Part shown: piece by piece, positions 24,010 to 33,200 of the stretch | Position numbering within the stretch: position 1 is the first letter of the stretch | Layout of the letters: each line of letters begins with the position of its first letter | Assembly: GCA_031282245.1 (NCBI GenBank) | Contig: JAITEB010000007.1 | Coordinates: 1-38,660 of the forward strand | Length of the DNA stretch: 38,660 nucleotides | Origin: Oscillospiraceae bacterium | Lineage (GTDB): Bacteria > Bacillota > Clostridia > Oscillospirales > Ruminococcaceae | Reading direction: 5' to 3' | The notes under the pieces: generated by a model | What the model saw: only the letters and a program-made list of their open reading frames with translations | What the model was told of the DNA's origin: nothing | Databases searched by the model: none | Program-made: the position numbers and the translations under genes

Positions 24010-25191
24010 TTAAATATTGCGGATATTCCGGGCAGCGCGCGAAACTGCAAATTCCCGGGCCAAAGCGTCGGCTTCCAGAATTTTTTCTATAGTGACGCCG
24101 CCTTTCTCCAGATGGGATAAGTCCAATTGTTCGAGAGCTTCCCCGGCCAAATCCGCAATGTCAGGAAAACTCGCCTTACCCTCCAGAAAAAGCCCGACGG
24201 CGGCCTCGTTTGCCCCGTTGACGACGCAGGGCGCAAGCCCGCCCCTGCCGACGGCTTTTATGCAGATTGCCGGGGCGTAAAAAGTTTTCATGTCCGGCTC
24301 ACAGAAGCTGAGGCTTCCATACGCCGCCAGAGAGAGCTTTTTTTCTCCCGCGGGAAACCTGTCCGGCCAGGTGAGCGCAAGCTGTATCGGTATTTTCATG
24401 TCCGGCTCGCCCAGCTGCGCAATGACCGCGCCGTCCGCGAACTCAACCGCCGAGTGAATAACGCTTTCCCTGTGAACCACGATTTCTATCTGCTCCGGCT
24501 TTAAATCAAACAGGCGGACGGCTTCGATTACTTCAAAACCCTTGTTCATCATGGTGGCGGAATCTATCGTGATTTTTCTGCCCATGCTCCAGTTCGGGTG
24601 TTTCAGAGCGTCTTCGGGCTTTATATTTTGAAGCTCTCCCCGCGTTTTTCCAAAAAACGGCCCGCCGGAAGCCGTCAGTATAATCTTATTAATATTTTTT
24701 CTGGAATTATTCCCGGAAAGGCACTGAAATATTGCCGAGTGCTCGCTGTCCACGGGAAAAATACTGCCGCCGTTGTTTTTCGCTGTGGATATGACAAGTT
24801 CCCCGCCCGCAACAAGACTTTCTTTGTTGGCCAAAGCCAGGCGTTTTCCCGCGCCGGCCGCCGCAAGAGTCGGCAAAAGCCCGGCTATGCCCACTATCGC
24901 ATTCAGAACAGTTTCGTTTTTGTTGTGAAAAGCGGCGATCTCGCAGACGGCTTCCCTTCCTGACATAACTTCCACAGGGCAGTCCGCAAGCGCAAGTTTT
25001 AGCTCGCGATATTTGCTTTCGTCCGCAATGACAGCTTTTTTTGGCAGAAAACGGCGGGCTTGCTCCGCAAGGAGTTTTATATTTGATCCCGCCGAAAGCG
25101 CGTTGACTTTTATATTCAGGCTTTGGCATACTTCAAGCGTCTGGGCGCCGATGGAACCCGTTGAGCCCAGAACGCATATTTCTTCGACCAT
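24010..25191 (-). CDS. dxr: 1-deoxy-D-xylulose 5-phosphate reductoisomerase
   Basis: This 393-residue enzyme makes 2-C-methyl-D-erythritol 4-phosphate with NADPH in the non-mevalonate isoprenoid pathway. The NADPH site is CVLGSTGSIGAQTLEV near the start. LALANKESLVAGG, PVDSEHSAIFQCL with metal-binding residues, and NWSMGRKITIDSATMMNKGF are the catalytic-domain signatures. Length is normal. It lies between cdsA (41 bp) and rseP (27 bp) in one transcription unit. Confidence 0.98.
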   Translation of the reverse strand: MVEEICVLGSTGSIGAQTLEVCQSLNIKVNALSAGSNIKLLAEQARRFLPKKAVIADESKYRELKLALADCPVEVMSGREAVCEIAAFHNKNETVLNAIVGIAGLLPTLAAAGAGKRLALANKESLVAGGELVISTAKNNGGSIFPVDSEHSAIFQCLSGNNSRKNINKIILTASGGPFFGKTRGELQNIKPEDALKHPNWSMGRKITIDSATMMNKGFEVIEAVRLFDLKPEQIEIVVHRESVIHSAVEFADGAVIAQLGEPDMKIPIQLALTWPDRFPAGEKKLSLAAYGSLSFCEPDMKTFYAPAICIKAVGRGGLAPCVVNGANEAAVGLFLEGKASFPDIADLAGEALEQLDLSHLEKGGVTIEKILEADALAREFAVSRAARNIRNI

Positions 25192-25232
25192 TTTTTTGAA
25201 CGTCTCCTTTTTGAGCGGCCGTTTGCCCTCGT

Positions 25233-26081
25233 CTATCCAAGAGTTACCAAATTAAAGGGCAGATATTGCAGCGCGATATAAAACACAGGCGCGACAAAAA
25301 GCACAGAATCAAAACGATCCATAATACCGCCGTGGCCGGGCATGATCTTGCCGTAGTCCTTGATGCCGGTCTGCCGCTTCAGAACAGACGCCAGCAAATC
25401 CCCCGAAACCGCCGCCGAAGCGAGCACAGGCGCCAGCAGAAAAAGATATACATAATTCGGCCTGAAAAAAATAATCGGGTATACCATGGGCATAACAATC
25501 GAGAAAATCCATCCCATAAGCAGATATCCGGCCACAGCGGTTGCAAAACCGCCGAAAAAGCCCTCCACTGTCTTTTGAGGGCTTATTTTTGGAGAGAGTT
25601 TGTGCCTGCCCCAGAAAGTGCCGATAAAATACGCCCCCGCGTCCGGGAACCAGCCTCCTCCGAAAATCAGCATAACATAAAACATGCCAGTATAGGCATA
25701 GTTAGTGCGCAGATTTACAAGAATCGCAAACATCGACGGAACCAGAACGCTTATCATCAGAGCGGCCGCAATATTTCTAAAATCAATATCCTCGTATCTG
25801 AGCAGCAAAATCGTGCTGAGAACCGAGCCATAGGTGATATAAATCAAAAACCTGTGCGCCCAAACAGCCGTATCCACGCTGGCGGGTATAATAAAACCCA
25901 GGGCTACGCTTGCCGAAATTATAATTTTGTCTTTTATATAAGAGGTCGAGACCAGAAGCTCATAAACAGCCACAGCGGAAACAAACGCTATGGCAAAGGG
26001 GAAAAAGAAAGTGTCAAAAAAGATCAGCGCCAGCGCCAGCACAAACAGAGCCGCCGCCGACGTTACCAGACGTGTTTTCAT
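25233..26081 (-). CDS. cdsA: Phosphatidate cytidylyltransferase
   Basis: This 282-residue membrane enzyme makes CDP-diacylglycerol from phosphatidate and CTP for phospholipid synthesis. Several membrane helices are visible from the start (LVTSAAALFVLALALIFFDT). Signatures are PDAGAYFIGTFWGRHKLSP, ISPQKTVEGFFGG, and the family pattern KDYGKIMPGHGGIMDRFDS with the metal-binding Asp. It is the first gene of the cdsA-dxr-rseP run and has its own promoter. uppS, which often precedes it, is missing; a divergent hydrogenase operon stands there instead. Confidence 0.96.
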   Translation of the reverse strand: MKTRLVTSAAALFVLALALIFFDTFFFPFAIAFVSAVAVYELLVSTSYIKDKIIISASVALGFIIPASVDTAVWAHRFLIYITYGSVLSTILLLRYEDIDFRNIAAALMISVLVPSMFAILVNLRTNYAYTGMFYVMLIFGGGWFPDAGAYFIGTFWGRHKLSPKISPQKTVEGFFGGFATAVAGYLLMGWIFSIVMPMVYPIIFFRPNYVYLFLLAPVLASAAVSGDLLASVLKRQTGIKDYGKIMPGHGGIMDRFDSVLFVAPVFYIALQYLPFNLVTLG

Positions 26082-26188
26082 GAGAGAACGCGCCGCCTTT
26101 CGTTTGTATAAAAACTCTTGCCGTCCCGCAAAATTTGGGGCGCGCAGAATAATGCGTACGCATTCCGCGCCAAAAGGCTTATATTATT

Positions 26189-26216
26189 ATTGTACCATAA
26201 CTGCGCCGCTTGTCAA
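26189..26216 (-). promoter_or_regulatory. Promoter of the cdsA-dxr-rseP unit
   Basis: Minus strand: TTGACA (26211-26216), 16-bp spacer, TACAAT (26189-26194), about 108 bp before cdsA. Confidence 0.7.
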
Positions 26217-26281
26217 CGTCGGCTGCAATTTACTCCGTCAGTTTTTGCATAAACGTTATAAAATAATTCAGAATATGACGT

Positions 26282-26310
26282 TTGACTTTTGTGCATGTTT
26301 ATGTCATAAT
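26282..26310 (+). promoter_or_regulatory. Promoter of the hydrogenase operon
   Basis: TTGACT (26282-26287), 17-bp spacer, CATAAT (26305-26310), about 135 bp before the first gene. The 366-bp interval 26081-26446 otherwise holds only the divergent cdsA promoter. I see no gene in it. Confidence 0.65.
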
Positions 26311-26446
26311 ACTAGACAGATAAAATTTAGATAATCCAGATAATTTGGGATGTGCTGTGTGTTGTCTATTTTTTAACAAAGTTTTTAGTCAAAAGCTGGC
26401 TCTTCAAACTTTTTGACGGAAAAATATTGTAAAAAGGAGTGTTTTT

Positions 26447-28285
26447 TTGAGCAGAATTACAATAAAGCCTGAGAACCGCGCTCAGGAAGTGATGGACAGG
26501 CTTTATGGCAGTATGGAGCGCCGCCTTGCCGTAAGTCCGCCGGGCTTGTGTCCGGTGGATATGGCCGCTTCTTTCCTGCGTATGACGCATGCCCAGAGCT
26601 GCGGTAAGTGCGTGCCCTGCCGGGTCGGGCTTGGTCAGCTCCAGAAGCTTTTAGACGGGGTTTTGGAGGGTCGGGGCAAATTCTCCGATATTGATCTGGT
26701 TGAAAAAACCGCGCGCGCCATCAAGAATTCCGCCGACTGCGCAATAGGCTTTGAGGCCGCCGAAATCGTCCTGCGGGGCGTTGTCGGTTTCCGGGACGAC
26801 TATATTGCGCACATTGAAGAACACGACTGTATTTGCAACAGGCAGGAAAGGGACGCCGTTCCCTGCGTCGCGCTTTGCCCCGCGGAGGTGGACGTTCCCG
26901 GCTATATCGCGCTTGTGCGCGCCGGAAAACATGCCGACGCCGTGCGCCTTATCCGCCACGTCAACCCATTCCCGACGGCCTGCGCCTATGTCTGCGAACA
27001 CCCGTGCGAAACGCGCTGCCGCCGCAAAATGGTGGACAACAGCATTAATATACGCGGCATAAAGCGCGCCGCGACCGACACGGCCGGGTATGTCCCGCCG
27101 CCGGAATGCGCCGGGCCGACCGGCAAGAAAGTCGCCGTTATCGGCGGCGGCCCCAGCGGAATGACTGCCGCTTATTACCTCCGCTTGATGGGGCACAGCG
27201 TGAAAGTCTTTGAGAAACGCGACAAGCCGGGCGGAATGCTCCGTTATGGCATACCCAGCTACCGCCTGCCGCGCGAACGCTTGCAGGATGATTTGAACTC
27301 TATTATTGCGGCGGGCGTGGAAGTCGAAACAAATACAGATATAGACGGTCTTGACGGCTTTAACAAGCTCCGCGAAGAATACGACGCTGTTTATATCGCA
27401 ATCGGCGCGCACACCGATAAAAAGCTGAGAATTCCCGGCGAGGACAGCCGCGGCGTTATCTCCGCCGTGCAGATGCTCCGCGGAATCGGCGACGGCGTTA
27501 TGCCGGACTTCAAGGGCAAGAAAGTCATAGTCGTCGGCGGCGGCAACGTCGCGATGGATGTCGCGCGTTCGTCAGTGAGACTGGGAGCATCCGTTCAGAT
27601 CGCCTACCGCCGCCGCAAAGAAGATATGACCGCCCTTCCCGAAGAAGTGGATGGCGCAATCGCCGAAGGCTGCGAGGTTCTGGAACTGCAAGCCCCTGTC
27701 CGGGTTGAAGCCGACGAAAACGGCGATGTGAAAGCCCTGTGGGTTCAGCCGCAGATTATCGGACCCAACGACCGCGCCGGAAGGCCGGCCCCCAGAAAGG
27801 CCGACGCCCCCGAAAAACGCCTTGAATGCGATTTGGTGCTTGTTTCCATCGGCCAGGGAATAGAGAGCGGCCGGTTTAAAGAGGCCGGGCTTGCCCTTAA
27901 ATGGGATAATATAGCCGCGGCTTCGGACGGCTCTGTCGAAGCTTTTCCCGGCGTGTTTTCCGGCGGGGACTGCGTGACGGGTCCCGCTACTGTTATCCGC
28001 GCCATCGCGGGCGGCAAAGTGGCCGCCGCCAATATAGACAGGTATTTGGGCTATAATCACGAAATCAAAACGGATATCGACATACCCGCGCCGCGCCTGA
28101 GCGACAATGCCCCCTGCGGCAGGGTTCAGATGGCCGAGCGGGCGGCGGAAGAGCGCAAGCGCGATTTTGTTCTTGCGGAGATTGCCATGACCGGCGAGGA
28201 AGCCGCACAGGAATGTTCGCGCTGTCTGCGCTGCGACCGCTTCGGCTACGGCGGATTTAAAGGCGGGAGGAATACAAAATGGTAA
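26447..28285 (+). CDS. NuoF C-terminal/GltD-like fusion: FAD-dependent NAD(P)H oxidoreductase subunit of the hydrogenase
   Basis: This 612-residue fusion has three parts. Residues 45-112 match the C-terminal [4Fe-4S] domain of NuoF/HydB (SCGKCVPCRVG; Cys52, 55, 58 and 98). The NADH/FMN-binding part of NuoF is absent. Residues 125-215 are a GltD-like double cluster domain with Cys128, 130, 140, 144, 179, 183, 187 and 191. Residues 225-565 are a two-nucleotide-site flavoprotein: FAD site VAVIGGGPSGMTAAYYL (229-245), PGGMLRYGIPSYRLP, second site VIVVGGGNVAMDVARS, and FAD-closing FSGGDCVTGPATVIRAI. A C-terminal ECSRCLRCDR adds one more Cys set. The start is TTG, nine bases after AAAGGAG. Its stop overlaps the start of hydA, so the two should form a complex linking NAD(P)H to hydrogen. 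The direction of electron flow is not known. Confidence 0.88.
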   Translation: MSRITIKPENRAQEVMDRLYGSMERRLAVSPPGLCPVDMAASFLRMTHAQSCGKCVPCRVGLGQLQKLLDGVLEGRGKFSDIDLVEKTARAIKNSADCAIGFEAAEIVLRGVVGFRDDYIAHIEEHDCICNRQERDAVPCVALCPAEVDVPGYIALVRAGKHADAVRLIRHVNPFPTACAYVCEHPCETRCRRKMVDNSINIRGIKRAATDTAGYVPPPECAGPTGKKVAVIGGGPSGMTAAYYLRLMGHSVKVFEKRDKPGGMLRYGIPSYRLPRERLQDDLNSIIAAGVEVETNTDIDGLDGFNKLREEYDAVYIAIGAHTDKKLRIPGEDSRGVISAVQMLRGIGDGVMPDFKGKKVIVVGGGNVAMDVARSSVRLGASVQIAYRRRKEDMTALPEEVDGAIAEGCEVLELQAPVRVEADENGDVKALWVQPQIIGPNDRAGRPAPRKADAPEKRLECDLVLVSIGQGIESGRFKEAGLALKWDNIAAASDGSVEAFPGVFSGGDCVTGPATVIRAIAGGKVAAANIDRYLGYNHEIKTDIDIPAPRLSDNAPCGRVQMAERAAEERKRDFVLAEIAMTGEEAAQECSRCLRCDRFGYGGFKGGRNTKW

Positions 28286-29991
28286 ACTTAACTATAAACA
28301 AAAAGCCTGTTTCCGTCCCGGAAGGCACTTCTATTATAGATGCCGCCCGTTCAAACGGTATCGGCATACCAAGTCTCTGTTACTTCAAGGGTCTGAACGA
28401 AATCGGCGCCTGCCGGGTTTGCGCGGTTGAAATAGAGAAAAAAGACAAACTTGTGCCCGCCTGCAACACGCCTGTCGAAGAAGGCATGGCTGTTTTCACC
28501 AACAGCCCCAAGGCCCGCGAAGCCAGAAGAACTAACGTGGAGCTTATTTTGAGCCAGCACGACTGCCTTTGCGCAAAGTGCGCGCGCAGCGGAAACTGCG
28601 CTTTGCAGACCGTTGCGAATGATTTGAATATTATCGGCGCGGAGTACGAACCGGATATTCCCGAGGCGGATTGGCCGGCGGATTTCCCGCTTATCCGCAG
28701 TGAGTCCAAGTGCATAAAGTGCATGAGGTGCGTTCAAACCTGCGACAAGATTCAGAATTTGCAGGTCTGGGATGTTATCAATACGGGCTCAAGAACCACT
28801 GTCGGCGTGAAAAGGCGCTGCTCTATAGAGAAAGCCAATTGTTCGCTTTGCGGCCAGTGTATCACCCACTGCCCGACCGGCGCTCTGCGTGAGCGCGACG
28901 ACACAGACAAAGTGTTCGCCGCCCTTGCCGATCCGGATAAAATCACGATTGTCCAGATTGCCCCGGCGATCAGGACGGCTTGGTGCGAGGCTTTCGGCCT
29001 CAGCCGCGAGGAAGGCACTGTGGAGCGCCTTGCGGCTTGCCTGCGCAGGGTTGGCTTTGATTATGTCTTTGACACCACATTCAGCGCAGATTTGACTATA
29101 ACAGAAGAAGCGAGCGAATTTATCGGCCGCTTTACAAAAGGCGGTTTGGCCGAGCTTCCCATGTTTACTTCATGCTGTCCGGGCTGGGTCCGGTTTGTCA
29201 AGAGCGAGTATCCGGAGCTGCTGCCCCAGCTTTCCAGCGCGAAATCCCCGCAGCAGATGTTCGGCGCCGCGGCGAAAACCTGGTTTGCAAAGAGAAATAA
29301 TATAGACCCGCACAGGATTTTCAACGTCTCTATCATGCCCTGCCTCGCCAAGAAATTCGAGTGCTCCGGTTTGGGCATGAACGACGCCTGCGGCGACCCG
29401 GATGTCGATGTCGTCCTCACAAACCGCGAAGTTACGCGCCTTCTCCGCATGGAAAGCATTGACCCCAGGCAGGTCGAGCCGGAACCCTGCGACATGCCCC
29501 TTGGCATAGGCACGGGCGCGGGCGAGATTTTCGGCGCGACGGGCGGAGTTATGGAAGCCGCTTTGCGTTCGGCATATTTTTATATTACGGGCGAAAACCC
29601 GCCGCCGGACGCCTTTAAGGACGTTCGCGGCATGGACGGCTGGAAAGAGTCCGCTTATAAAGCCGGAGAAGTCAATGTAAGGGTTGCGGTCGTCAACGGC
29701 CTTGCAAACGCCCGCAGGCTGATCGAAGCGTTGCTTGCCAAAAAAGTCAGCTATGACTTTGTGGAGGTTATGGCCTGCCCCGGCGGCTGCGTCGGCGGCG
29801 GCGGCCAGCCTGTTCGGGAGGCCTGCGAGATGGCGCCCGAGCGCTTCCAGACGCTCTATGATCTGGATAAAAAGAACGCGCTTCGCTTTTCCCACGAGAA
29901 TCCTTCTGTGATTGCGGCTTACAGCGAGTATTTTGAGAAGCCCAATTCACATGCCGCGCACAAGCTTCTTCACATTGAACACAAGCTATAA
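28279..29991 (+). CDS. hydA: [FeFe]-hydrogenase, CpI-type modular subunit
   Basis: This 570-residue enzyme reduces protons or oxidises H2 and is laid out like Clostridium pasteurianum CpI. A plant-type [2Fe-2S] domain has Cys34, 45, 48 and 62. The His-ligated cluster has His94, Cys98, Cys101 and Cys107 (QHDCLCAKCARSGNC). Two [4Fe-4S] clusters use Cys145, 148, 151, 155 and Cys188, 191, 194, 198. The H-cluster domain is intact: L1 FTSCCPGW (Cys299 proton donor, Cys300 ligand), L2 MPCLAKKFE (Cys355), L3 MACPGGCVGGGGQP (Cys500, Cys504). No key residue is missing. It is co-translated with the NuoF/GltD-like subunit. The maturation genes hydE, hydF and hydG and a NuoE-like subunit are not in the window. 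Cytoplasmic; there is no signal peptide. Confidence 0.96.
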   Translation: MVNLTINKKPVSVPEGTSIIDAARSNGIGIPSLCYFKGLNEIGACRVCAVEIEKKDKLVPACNTPVEEGMAVFTNSPKAREARRTNVELILSQHDCLCAKCARSGNCALQTVANDLNIIGAEYEPDIPEADWPADFPLIRSESKCIKCMRCVQTCDKIQNLQVWDVINTGSRTTVGVKRRCSIEKANCSLCGQCITHCPTGALRERDDTDKVFAALADPDKITIVQIAPAIRTAWCEAFGLSREEGTVERLAACLRRVGFDYVFDTTFSADLTITEEASEFIGRFTKGGLAELPMFTSCCPGWVRFVKSEYPELLPQLSSAKSPQQMFGAAAKTWFAKRNNIDPHRIFNVSIMPCLAKKFECSGLGMNDACGDPDVDVVLTNREVTRLLRMESIDPRQVEPEPCDMPLGIGTGAGEIFGATGGVMEAALRSAYFYITGENPPPDAFKDVRGMDGWKESAYKAGEVNVRVAVVNGLANARRLIEALLAKKVSYDFVEVMACPGGCVGGGGQPVREACEMAPERFQTLYDLDKKNALRFSHENPSVIAAYSEYFEKPNSHAAHKLLHIEHKL

Positions 29992-30001
29992 AAATTTTTT
30001 T

Positions 30002-30030
30002 CAGCGCCGCTTGCAAAGCGGCGCTTTTTC
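30002..30030 (+). terminator. Terminator of the hydrogenase operon
   Basis: AGCGCCGCTT and AAGCGGCGCT form a stem with a minimal loop, followed by TTTTTC. It lies about 10 bp past the hydA stop. Confidence 0.88.
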
Positions 30031-30122
30031 AATGACGGAGCTAAAAAGCGCGCAACAAAACTGTTAGATTATAAAAATTACAGAAAATAAATCTAAAGCG
30101 CACAAATGTTAGTAGAATCGCT

Positions 30123-30150
30123 TTGCAAGCAGAAGATTTTGTGATATTAT
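30123..30150 (+). promoter_or_regulatory. Promoter of gltBD
   Basis: TTGCAA (30123-30128), 16-bp spacer, TATTAT (30145-30150), about 90 bp before the gltB start. Confidence 0.55.
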
Positions 30151-30238
30151 TAATTTTGTGTCACTTTATTTTTTTTGTGGCGGCATTTTGCGTCCGCAGG
30201 GGTTTTATTTTATTCGTTTCCAAAGGAGTTGAGCTTAA

Positions 30239-33200
30239 TTGAGCGAAGGTAACGGCCTTCCCGCCAAGCAGGGGCTTTATGATCCGGGCTATGAACACGA
30301 TGCGTGTGGAATAGGCATGCTGGTTAATATCAAAGGAGAAAAATCGCACGGGGTTGTCAGCAACGCTGTGGAAATTTTGAAAAACCTGACCCATCGCGGC
30401 GGCGTGGGCAGCGAGAGCGAAACGGGCGACGGCGCGGGGATTCTCTTTCAGATCCCGCACGCCTTTATGAAAAGGGTTTGCCAAAATCAGGATATAACGC
30501 TCCCGGAAGAGGGCGGTTACGGTGTGGCGATGCTTTTTGCCTCACCTGATTCCGCCAGGTGCAAAAAGACAGTCGGAATGTTCAGCGATATCGTGAAAAG
30601 CGAAGGCCTTGAAGTGCTGGGCGTCCGCGAAGTTCCAACCTATGACGGCAATATTGGCAAAACGGCCAGGGAAGTTCAGCCGGATATACTTCAAATTTTT
30701 ATCCGGAAACCCGCCGGCATGAGCGCGGGAGACTTCGAGCGCGAGCTTTATGTTATTTCCAAAATTTCCGAGCGGGAAATCCGCTACACAATGCAGGACA
30801 AGCAAAACACTGACAAGTATTTTTATATAGCGAGCATTTCCTCCAAGACTATTGTTTATAAGGGAATGCTTCTGCCCAGCCAGCTGACGGGTTTTTATCT
30901 GGACTTGCAGGACGAGGATCTCGTCTCCGCGATAGCCCTTGTTCATTCGCGCTATTCGACCAATACGTTCCCAAGCTGGGAACGCGCGCACCCAATCAGG
31001 CATATTATACACAATGGAGAAATAAACACTATAAGAGGCAATATCAACTGGATGAAGGCGCGGGAATCCATGCTTAAATCCGAGAAATTCGGGGCGAGCC
31101 TTAAAAAAGTTTTCCCGGTCATCAACGAGGACGGCAGCGATTCAGCTATGCTGGACAATTTTTTGCAGATGCTCTATCATTCGGGCTATGGCTTCCACCA
31201 CGCTTTGATGATGGCGATTCCGGAACCGTGGGAAAATAACCCCGATATGGACGGAAAGAAAAAAGCTTTTTACGAATACGCCTCCTGCCTGCTGGAACCG
31301 TGGGACGGCCCGGCGGCGATTGCCTTTACCGACGGCGAAGTCGCGGGCGCGACGCTTGACCGCAACGGCCTGCGGCCTTCCCGTTATTACGTCACAAAAG
31401 ACGGCTTTGTTATTCTTGCCAGCGAAGTCGGCGTGCTGTCCACCCCGGAAGATAATATACTCAAAAAAGAACGCCTGCGCCCGGGCAGGATGCTTTTGAT
31501 AGACACAAAGCGGGGAAAAATTATAGAAGACGCCGAAATAAAAGAAAGCATAGCAAGCGAAAGGCCTTATGCCGAATGGCTTGCGAAAAACATGCTGCAC
31601 CTGGACGATTTGCCGGAGCTTAAGGCAGGCGGCAAGACTTGGAAAAATCTGGTTGAGAGCAAAAAACGCGAAGGCGTTGACCGGCCCTCCGAGCAGGTTC
31701 TGTTTAAAGACTATATCGGACTTAAGAATCTCTTTGCAAACAGGGATGTTGATTTTAGCGGCAAAGTCCCCCTGCTGGAGAAAGAAAAGATTTTTGGCTA
31801 CACTTGGGAGGATTTGCGCCTCACTCTGAAAGAAATCAGCGCGCAGGCCGACGACCCGATAGGCGCAATGGGCGTCGACACGCCGCTTGCTGTGCTCTCA
31901 AACAGAAGCCAGCTTTTGTATAATTATTTCAAGCAGCTTTTCGCGCAGGTGACAAACCCGCCGATTGACGCGATCCGCGAAAAGGTCGTCACTTCCTCCA
32001 CAATTCAGATAGGCGGCGAGGGCAACCTTCTGGAGCCGGACGAGACAAACTGCCGCGTTATCAGCCACTCCACGCCTGTTTTGAGCAATGCCGAGCTTCA
32101 AAAGCTGCGCGGAATAAACAAAGAGGGTTTCAAGAGCGTCACTCTGCCGATTATGTTCAGCGCGCGGGAAGAAAACGGCCTTGAAAAGGCTCTGAACGAT
32201 TTGTTCTTTGCGGCGGACATGGCGCTGGACAGCGGCTATAATATAATTATTCTTTCCGACAGGGGCGTGAACGAGAGCAAAATCCCGATTCCGGCGCTTC
32301 TGGCTGTCTCCGGGCTGCATCACTATCTGATCAGAAAGGGCCGCCGCACAAAAGTCAGCATTGTCGCCGAAACGGGCGAACCGCGCGAAGTTCACCATTT
32401 TTCGCTTTTGGTCGGCTATGGCGCAAACGCGGTGAATCCATATCTTGCCTACGAAGCTATAGAAGATCTCTGCGGGCGCAATGTTATAGAGCTTGATCCG
32501 GAAAAGGCGAAAGCCAACTACACAAAGGCAATCACCAAAAATATAGTAAAAGTTATGTCCAAGATGGGCATTTCCACTGTGAGAAGCTATCACGGCGCAC
32601 AGATTTTCGAGGCGCTGGGCGTGAGCGAAGAAGTTATAAATAAATATTTTACAGGGACGACAACCCGCATTGGCGGCGTTGGCCTGAAAGAGATTGAAAC
32701 AGAATCAAGACAGCGCCACAAAGCCGCCTATGACGCGCTTACCCGCGAGGAATCCCTGGAAGTGGGCGGCAATTACAAGTGGCGCAAAAACGGGGAATAT
32801 CACCTGTTCAATCCGGAGAATATTTATTACCTGCAGCAGGCTTGCCGCAGGGGGGACTACGAGATGTTCAAAGCCTTTTCGTCCTGTGTCAACAAGAGAT
32901 CCGCCGAGGTGAAATATATTCGGGGTATGCTCAGTATAGTTATAAAAGACAAACCCCTGCCGCTCTCCGAGATAGAACCCGCCGAAGAGATTGTCAGGCG
33001 CTTTAAAACCGGCGCTATGTCCTACGGCTCAATCAGCCGCGAAGCGCACGAAACTATGGCGGTCGCCATGAACCGCCTGCGCGCCAAGAGCAACACCGGC
33101 GAAGGCGGCGAAATCCCGGAGCGCTTTAGCCCCGACGCGAACGGCGACGACCGTTGCAGCGCGATAAAACAAGTGGCTTCTGGGCGTTTTGGCGTGACGA

